Shown: piece by piece, positions 7,801 to 10,914 of the stretch
Position numbering within the stretch: position 1 is the stretch's first letter
Layout of the letters: each line of letters begins with the position of its first letter
NCBI GenBank assembly: GCA_950075905.1
Contig: CATMVR010000096.1
Coordinates: forward strand, 1 to 10,914
Direction of reading: 5' to 3'
Origin: an uncultured Persicitalea sp.
GTDB taxonomy: Bacteria; Bacteroidota; Bacteroidia; Cytophagales; Spirosomataceae
DNA length: 10,914 bases
Program-made: the position numbers and the translations under genes
Notes under the pieces: model-generated
What the model was told of the DNA's origin: nothing
Databases searched by the model: none
The model's input: the letters and a program-made list of their open reading frames with translations, nothing else

Positions 7801-10157
7801 CCGCCAATTACGATTTCAGAATGGTTGGGGCTGGTACTTCCCGTATAATACCAGTTGTCGTTGTAAAATTCGCCGAAGCCCGGCCCTTGATAATTGTTGG
7901 GGCTACTTCCGGTAATAGGCCCAGCCTTGGCATTGTTTTCCAACACAAAAGCCCCGCCTACGGCACTCACCCGCAGGATATCTCCTCCCACGAAGTTTTG
8001 CCCGTTACTGCTGCCGTCTGGTGATGTTTCGATGTCGCCCCCCATCTGAAGCGAGGTTCGGTCACCCAGGCTAAGTACCATGGAGCCGTCTATATCAAAC
8101 TCGATATCGGCTATGAAGGGGGCAGGGTGGGCATCGCCCTTTCTGTTGACCTCAAAGTCATCGCTCCACGTAAACCAGCCATTGGTAGCCGGGTCGATCG
8201 GGTCCTGAAACGGACTTCCTTTCGGATAAGTCAACGGAAACCGGAAAATAGGAGAAAACGCATCCGAACTGCTTCCCAGGGCCGGGTCAAACTGATAGAT
8301 GGTTGCGGCGAGTTCGCTACGGTTTCCCGAAATACTGCCATCGCACACCACACCCACGTAAATTTTTCCCTCCCGGATTTTGGTACCCCAGGGCCGCATC
8401 TCCCCTCCCCCGCATTTCGGGTCAGGTATAGCATACGACTGTACATTCGCCGTGGTAGGTTTGGTAGTGCCATCTGCGTTATAAGCACTAATATCGATAG
8501 AATATAGCTTTTTGTCTTTGAGATTGACAAACCAGAGCATGTTGCCATCCTCCGAGATTTCCAGATCACCCATACCTACCTTGCCTATCAGGTAAAAGGC
8601 CAGCGAGTCCCGGTTGGCCAGCAGATCGTTGCTGTTAAGATCGGAAGTCAGCTGCCGGTTGGCAATAGTTCCTACATCGATGCCCAGCGCCGATACGTCG
8701 ATAAATGGCCGCGTGGCCGAGGTGTCGCTCCGGGTCATGTCTGATACGTAGATTCCCCCCAGGCCCAACGGCCCCAGGCCCGTATGCCGGCGCAAAACCG
8801 CGGATGTGAACAGCCGTCGCGTGTACTTATTGTACGCAGTTCCCCAGAGCGTGCCCACCTGGCCAGCCAGAGCGAGGTGGGTAACCGAGGCGTTCCCCGG
8901 GCGCTCTGGTACCCCCCGGTTTGAATTTGGAAACGCCACCAGAGCATCCAGCCCAGCCGGACTGGATGAAGGATCGGCCGTCGGGGTGAGCGGATCACCG
9001 CGTACCCAGCAGGGTATTACAACCAGAGGGTTTGCCTGGCAAAAGTCGTTCAGGTTGTTTACACCTATGTTGACGTGGCAATCGGGAGCCGCAACAAACT
9101 GTACCGTCGAGCGATTATCCTCACCAAAAGGCGTGGTGGTTCCGCCCGCCAGATAGGTCGGTATGCTACTGAACTCGACCCGAAGCGGGTACTTGCTGGC
9201 GGGCACATTGAGGTTGTAGTGCCCGTATATATCCGTAAAGGCAGAATATACCGAGCCATCCGTTGCGTAGGCTTTTACCACAATGCCACGTACGCCATTT
9301 GTTTCTTTGGAGTCCATCCGGCCATTCCCGTTATAATCGTTGAATACAATTCCCCCCAGGTGCTGGCAGGATATTGGCTCACACGGAAAAGGGAGCGTAT
9401 AGCTAGCCTGGGTTTCGCCGCACTCTGGGTGCCCTACAAAGAAGGTCCTAACGGTGCCGGAACTTCCGTCAGCCGCTACTTCGAAAGCCAGCACCGTGGG
9501 TTGAGAGGGGGTAACCAGGTCGGCGCTGGTACCTACCGACGCCTTGATGTATTTGGTTTGCGTACCCACGCTCACGCCAATGCTGTCACCGCCGCCCGTC
9601 CAGCTAACCTGCACGCTGATGGTGGCTTTGGATCCTTGGTTGGGATAGCAGCCCGATACCTGCACGGTATCTATCAAAACTTTTCCGCAGGGGCCTATTG
9701 TAGCGGTTTTAATCTCACTGCAGCCCTGGCTCTGCACCTGAATGGAATAAATGCCGGGTTTAAGATTGGTAAGCAGGTAAGGAAAATTTCGCTCGGCTAA
9801 ACCTGTATCAAAGTTATGGCGCACCGATAGTACCCTGACCTTTGCGCCATTGGGCAGATTGGAGATCGCCAGGCTACCATCGCTTTCCAGCGCATCCGTA
9901 GCGTTTGTTACCGTAACCTCCGACCCGCAGGCGCCGGGTGCTGCCATACCAGCGCCCTTGTTGTGCAGGCTTTGCGGAAGGTGAGTACCTGGATACAAAC
10001 TACTGACCTGGCTATTCTGCCCGAAAAAAGGCAAACCGTAGTGTGGGAGTGGGTGCACAGACGCAAAGATTGTCAGCGAGACGCCCGTTGCTATCAGTGA
10101 ATAAAGAATGATTTTAACAGGGAAGCGTGTGCATTGAAATTTGTAGAGGTTTTTCAT
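4899..10157 (-). CDS. Giant secreted modular protein with SdrD B-like and Ig-like domains
   Basis: The product has about 1752 residues from the chosen start (10157). The frame is open 15 codons further to 10202, but the inner Met gives a basic N-region (MKNLYKFQCTRFPVK) followed by a hydrophobic segment (about 16-34), a plausible signal peptide or signal anchor. Order of parts: a cysteine-containing N-terminal region (about 75-260); SdrD B-like domain 1 (266-365); a probable beta-propeller (about 375-880) with strands such as LWFVNLKDKKLYSIDIS; SdrD B-like domain 2 (884-1028); an Ig-like domain (1030-1124); cysteine-containing and WYDAP-type Ig-like modules in alternation (1126-1612); SdrD B-like domain 3 (1614-1734); an 18-residue tail. 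SdrD B-like domains are rigid, calcium-binding surface-protein modules. An adhesive or structural extracellular role is inferred; no catalytic motif was seen. There is no LPXTG signal and no recognised type IX sorting domain. Confidence 0.88.
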   Translation of the reverse strand: MKNLYKFQCTRFPVKIILYSLIATGVSLTIFASVHPLPHYGLPFFGQNSQVSSLYPGTHLPQSLHNKGAGMAAPGACGSEVTVTNATDALESDGSLAISNLPNGAKVRVLSVRHNFDTGLAERNFPYLLTNLKPGIYSIQVQSQGCSEIKTATIGPCGKVLIDTVQVSGCYPNQGSKATISVQVSWTGGGDSIGVSVGTQTKYIKASVGTSADLVTPSQPTVLAFEVAADGSSGTVRTFFVGHPECGETQASYTLPFPCEPISCQHLGGIVFNDYNGNGRMDSKETNGVRGIVVKAYATDGSVYSAFTDIYGHYNLNVPASKYPLRVEFSSIPTYLAGGTTTPFGEDNRSTVQFVAAPDCHVNIGVNNLNDFCQANPLVVIPCWVRGDPLTPTADPSSSPAGLDALVAFPNSNRGVPERPGNASVTHLALAGQVGTLWGTAYNKYTRRLFTSAVLRRHTGLGPLGLGGIYVSDMTRSDTSATRPFIDVSALGIDVGTIANRQLTSDLNSNDLLANRDSLAFYLIGKVGMGDLEISEDGNMLWFVNLKDKKLYSIDISAYNADGTTKPTTANVQSYAIPDPKCGGGEMRPWGTKIREGKIYVGVVCDGSISGNRSELAATIYQFDPALGSSSDAFSPIFRFPLTYPKGSPFQDPIDPATNGWFTWSDDFEVNRKGDAHPAPFIADIEFDIDGSMVLSLGDRTSLQMGGDIETSPDGSSNGQNFVGGDILRVSAVGGAFVLENNAKAGPITGSSPNNYQGPGFGEFYNDNWYYTGSTSPNHSEIVIGGMAIRPGSGEVVVATMDPLNSSVNPLDPGDDSTHTGGRDIWWSGGIRYLDNTTGQLNKAYVLYQSIETPDTQVPGGIQRSSFFKSSGLGDIEFVCDNVSYIEVGNRVWLDQDQDGIQDANEPPLPGVRVALYRASDGRLMQETNTNQSGEYYFNATTGITENTEYKLVFGGGQFAGGTLALDGKSYLITRSQTGQGNAPALNDSDIFPDSLTAAVGDLPAGMPYITLKTGPLGYVNHTLDAGFVACPTLAPISPQEVCYGETFNAVATSNLSGGKAAYQWYQDTGNGTSAPLLIEGAIDSVLTQLPAEPGSYRYTVVASVQAGNLTCTDSTAVELTILAKPEILIDSIVCSPDRLFYSVYLRPLPAQASVQTTAGVVLPGVITGIGAGTNALVTASLNGCSTTLNITAPNCDCPVLLPPVSLGDKSSCAGQPFPFLAVSVPSGHTVGWYDAPVGGRLLAVGAEQFVPAGGGTYYAAALLITGTDTCYSPVRVAVRLTVHPQPQVYALQPEPLCQPGTLDLKSIMVADSAGTTAAFGFPRFYGSASDAFLNKNQLTTTVLSQPTNRRYWIRWQTGTGCFDTTSVRVTIYPRPTIRVLAADCAPDAKSYSIRYSVPAGAVLTTTFDNTPGVKVMPGLITGIPIRQSITLLATSPFGCMDVATVASPGCPCPPIGSPWVATADTAYCEGEVPPLLTATITDPAVTGNIYWYDAPSGGNLLAIGGGFTPPQAGFYYAEARDTVSLCSSSARVEVRVVRVPKPVLTILSNTCAPDGLTYTVIFDTLHASSVRASAGVLDGNRVKEIPQGELLTLTATNRGCAVTDTVRMSCVQPYGSIGNLVWFDSDSDGIQDVDNGELPLDGVQVDLLDDQGHVIKTTTTHSGGTYLFDSLTTGTYQIWFHRLDTYQFTNAVKSEEAKNSDADRRGFTSFITINTSLPDADIGRNNPDIDAGMVCPPSLSLPISVRKIERP
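4956..5318 (-). other. SdrD B-like domain 3 of the giant protein
   Basis: Residues 1614-1734 begin GSIGNLVWFDSDSDGIQD, the characteristic opening of the SdrD B-like family. The Asp-rich loop (1625-1638) resembles a calcium-binding DxDxDG site. It continues with GVQVDLLDDQGHVI, SGGTYLFDSL and a late DIDAG, all typical of the fold. It is the last recognisable domain, 18 residues before the stop. Confidence 0.9.
5322..5531 (-). other. Third copy of the C-APD module in the giant protein
   Basis: Residues 1543-1612 (TILSNTCAPDGLTYTV...) match the cysteine-containing module found at 1126-1198 and 1376-1453. Shared points are C[AS]PD followed by a Tyr two to four residues later, an internal T.GV or A.GV segment, and a later NG/NRGC. 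Unlike the other two copies it is followed by an SdrD B-like domain and not by a WYDAP Ig-like module. Confidence 0.6.
5532..6032 (-). repeat. Internal repeat unit 2 (C-APD module plus WYDAP Ig-like module)
   Basis: Residues 1376-1542 form the second copy of a two-module unit. It opens with VLAADCAPDAKSYSIRY, passes through PGLITGI and PGCPCPP, and ends in an Ig-like module with YCEGEVPPLL, WYDAPSGGNLLAIGG and GFYYAEA. The same landmarks occur in the same order in unit 1 at 6303-6782. This is a protein-level repeat; the DNA copies have diverged. Confidence 0.75.
6303..6782 (-). repeat. Internal repeat unit 1 (C-APD module plus WYDAP Ig-like module)
   Basis: Residues 1126-1285 contain SIVCSPDRLFYSVY, PGVITGI, PNCDCPV, SCAGQPFPFL, WYDAPVGGRLLAVG and GTYYAAA, matching unit 2 at 5532-6032 in order and spacing. 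Between the units lies a single different module (residues about 1286-1375) with an RRYWIRWQTGTGCFDT segment. The WYDAP-type module resembles Ig-like domains that are common in secreted Bacteroidota proteins. Confidence 0.75.
7074..7508 (-). other. SdrD B-like domain 2 of the giant protein
   Basis: Residues 884-1028 contain VGNRVWLDQDQDGIQD, PLPGVRVALY and QSGEYYFN, and end with YVNHTLDAGF. This is a full-length SdrD B-like module with an Asp-rich calcium-type loop at about 895-906. It separates the probable beta-propeller from the Ig-like half of the protein. Confidence 0.92.
9063..9362 (-). other. SdrD B-like domain 1 of the giant protein
   Basis: Residues 266-365 contain LGGIVFNDYNGNGRMDSKE, GVRGIVVKAY, DIYGHYNLNV and a late VNIGVNN. 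The Asp-rich loop (274-285) follows the family pattern, although GGIVF replaces the usual IGNxVW opening, so it is the most diverged of the three copies. Confidence 0.8.
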
Positions 10158-10397
10158 GTGTGCTACGTGGCAAGAGGAGAGAAGGAATAAAAGCCAGCTC
10201 ATCCATTAGCAAACAGAATGCCACTTTGTAGCAGTTACCTACTATTTCAAAAATTTTATTGAAAATAGGAGCAGAAAGGTGCGCTAATCGCAAAAAGCGG
10301 TAACCTCACGGGGAGGAGCAAGGCTTATAGGTACACGATACGGCAAATGAGCCTTGGCGCTCCGCGATCTCCTGACGGCATTCCGGCCAAAATTCCT

Positions 10398-10405
10398 TAT
10401 TTTTG
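10398..10405 (+). promoter_or_regulatory. Candidate Bacteroidota -7 box for ruvB
   Basis: TATTTTTG fits the TAnnTTTG consensus and lies 50 bases before the ruvB ATG. No TTG was found at the expected -33 distance, so the call rests on the -7 box alone. Confidence 0.4.
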
Positions 10406-10421
10406 GTGCACGTCGAAATTT

Positions 10422-10438
10422 TTTGCCCGTGCGGCAAA
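10422..10438 (+). other. Small hairpin in the ruvB leader
   Basis: TTTGCC and GGCAAA form a 6-bp stem around a 5-base loop, ending 17 bases before the ruvB ATG. It would lie in the leader RNA if the -7 box at 10398-10405 is used. It is not followed by a T-run and is not a terminator. Confidence 0.3.
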
Positions 10439-10455
10439 TCCTACGGAAACCAGCA

Positions 10456-10914
10456 ATGCGTAAAGACTATATAAGCGGAGAGGGCGAGGGGCTTTCCTCA
10501 ACCGAAAAAGAGATAGAGCGGGCGCTGCGGCCGCTGTCGTTTGAGGATTTTACAGGACAGGACAAGATTCTGGAAAACCTCAGAATATTTGTAAAGGCTG
10601 CCCGGCAGCGGGGCGACGCCCTGGACCATGTACTACTGCACGGCCCTCCGGGCCTGGGGAAGACGACCCTGTCGCACATTGTGGCCAACGAGCTGGGAGC
10701 AAACATCAAAGTCACATCTGGCCCCGTCATGGACAAGCCCAGCGATTTGGCCGGGTTGCTCACCAATCTGCAGCCCCACGATGTGCTGTTCATTGACGAG
10801 ATCCACCGTCTTAACCCCATTGTGGAAGAGTACCTGTACTCGGCCATGGAGGATTATAAAATTGACATTATGCTCGACAGCGGCCGTAACCCGCGCTCGG
10901 TGCAAAAGGTCCTC
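10456..10914 (+). CDS. ruvB: Holliday junction branch-migration ATPase RuvB, 3'-truncated by window edge
   Basis: RuvB is the AAA+ motor that, with RuvA, drives branch migration of Holliday junctions in recombinational repair. The frame is open from ATG 10456 to the last base, giving 153 codons of a protein that is usually about 340 residues. Visible are the N-terminal segment LRPLSFEDFTGQDKILENL (about 24-42), Walker A GPPGLGKT (63-70), the RuvB-typical TSGPVMDKPSDLAGLLTNL (87-105), Walker B LFIDEIHRLN (111-120) and EEYLYSAMEDYKIDIMLDSG (124-143). This start gives the usual family N-terminal length before the RP motif; no Shine-Dalgarno sequence precedes it. The last visible segment, SGRNPRSVQKVL, is somewhat unlike the usual pattern and may just be lineage variation. 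The gene is divergent from the giant secreted-protein gene and is probably unrelated to it in function. Confidence 0.96.
   Translation, partial: MRKDYISGEGEGLSSTEKEIERALRPLSFEDFTGQDKILENLRIFVKAARQRGDALDHVLLHGPPGLGKTTLSHIVANELGANIKVTSGPVMDKPSDLAGLLTNLQPHDVLFIDEIHRLNPIVEEYLYSAMEDYKIDIMLDSGRNPRSVQKVL

Larger units (their letters stand above)
10203..10455. other. Divergent intergenic region between the giant gene and ruvB
   Basis: This region must hold promoters for both flanking genes; part of it (10158-10202) is also open in frame with the giant gene. An AT-rich imperfect inverted repeat lies at 10242-10268 (CTATTTCAA and TTGAAAATAG, one bulged base). A 7-bp inverted repeat (CAAGGCT at 10319-10325 and AGCCTTG at 10350-10356) is weaker. 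No complete promoter for the giant gene was recognised on the minus strand. No further gene was found here. Confidence 0.5.

Noticed and set aside
8127..8507. A 126-codon open frame on the + strand
   Set aside because: It is antisense to the propeller region of the giant gene and shows no domain, signal sequence or start context.
9075..9800. A 241-codon open frame on the + strand
   Set aside because: It lies fully antisense to the giant gene in the same codon register, where stops are rare by chance. Its translation is Arg-rich with no recognisable domain, while the minus-strand frame has clear SdrD B-like motifs.
10158..10202. Giant protein as a lipoprotein through MSWLLFLLSSC
   Set aside because: The segment has no basic N-region and would be followed by a second, better signal-like segment starting at the inner Met.
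10467..10905. Two minus-strand frames opposite ruvB
   Set aside because: The + strand encodes clear RuvB Walker A and B motifs across the same bases.

Overview
The window looks like a chromosomal segment of a Bacteroidota bacterium, most likely a cytophagalean of the Spirosoma/Dyadobacter kind. Three things suggest this: the gene order fabH-efp-accB-accC, the large secreted protein built from SdrD B-like and WYDAP-type Ig-like modules, and start codons that mostly lack a Shine-Dalgarno sequence while TAnnTTTG-like boxes occur upstream of some genes. Base composition is moderately GC-rich. The genus is an inference; no rRNA or other marker gene is present.

Region 1 (1-3433, + strand) is housekeeping. 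It holds the 3' part of fabH (ketoacyl-ACP synthase III), efp (elongation factor P), accB (biotin carboxyl carrier protein) and accC (biotin carboxylase). AccB and AccC carboxylate biotin for acetyl-CoA carboxylase, which makes malonyl-CoA; FabH uses malonyl-ACP to start fatty-acid chains. Gaps of 50, 138 and 74 bases, with no convincing terminator, fit one transcription unit. It ends at a perfect 20-bp stem that can also terminate the gene facing it.

Region 2 (3516-4855) holds a minus-strand transglutaminase-like cysteine protease homologue with an intact Cys-His-Asp triad. After a 230-base divergent intergenic region comes a small plus-strand, arginine/tyrosine-rich putative lipoprotein. 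A perfect 12-bp inverted repeat lies immediately in front of the lipoprotein start.

Region 3 (4899-10157, - strand) is one giant gene for a secreted protein of about 1752 residues. It has a signal peptide, three SdrD B-like domains with Asp-rich calcium-type loops, a roughly 500-residue probable beta-propeller, and a C-terminal half of alternating Ig-like and cysteine-containing modules that include an internal duplication. No recognised type IX secretion C-terminal domain is visible.

Region 4 (10203-10914) is a divergent intergenic region followed by the 5' part of ruvB (Holliday-junction branch-migration ATPase), cut by the window end.

I see no mobile element, CRISPR array, tRNA or rRNA. 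The least ordinary material is the giant modular protein and the small lipoprotein with its inverted repeat; nothing here amounts to a demonstrable new multi-gene system.
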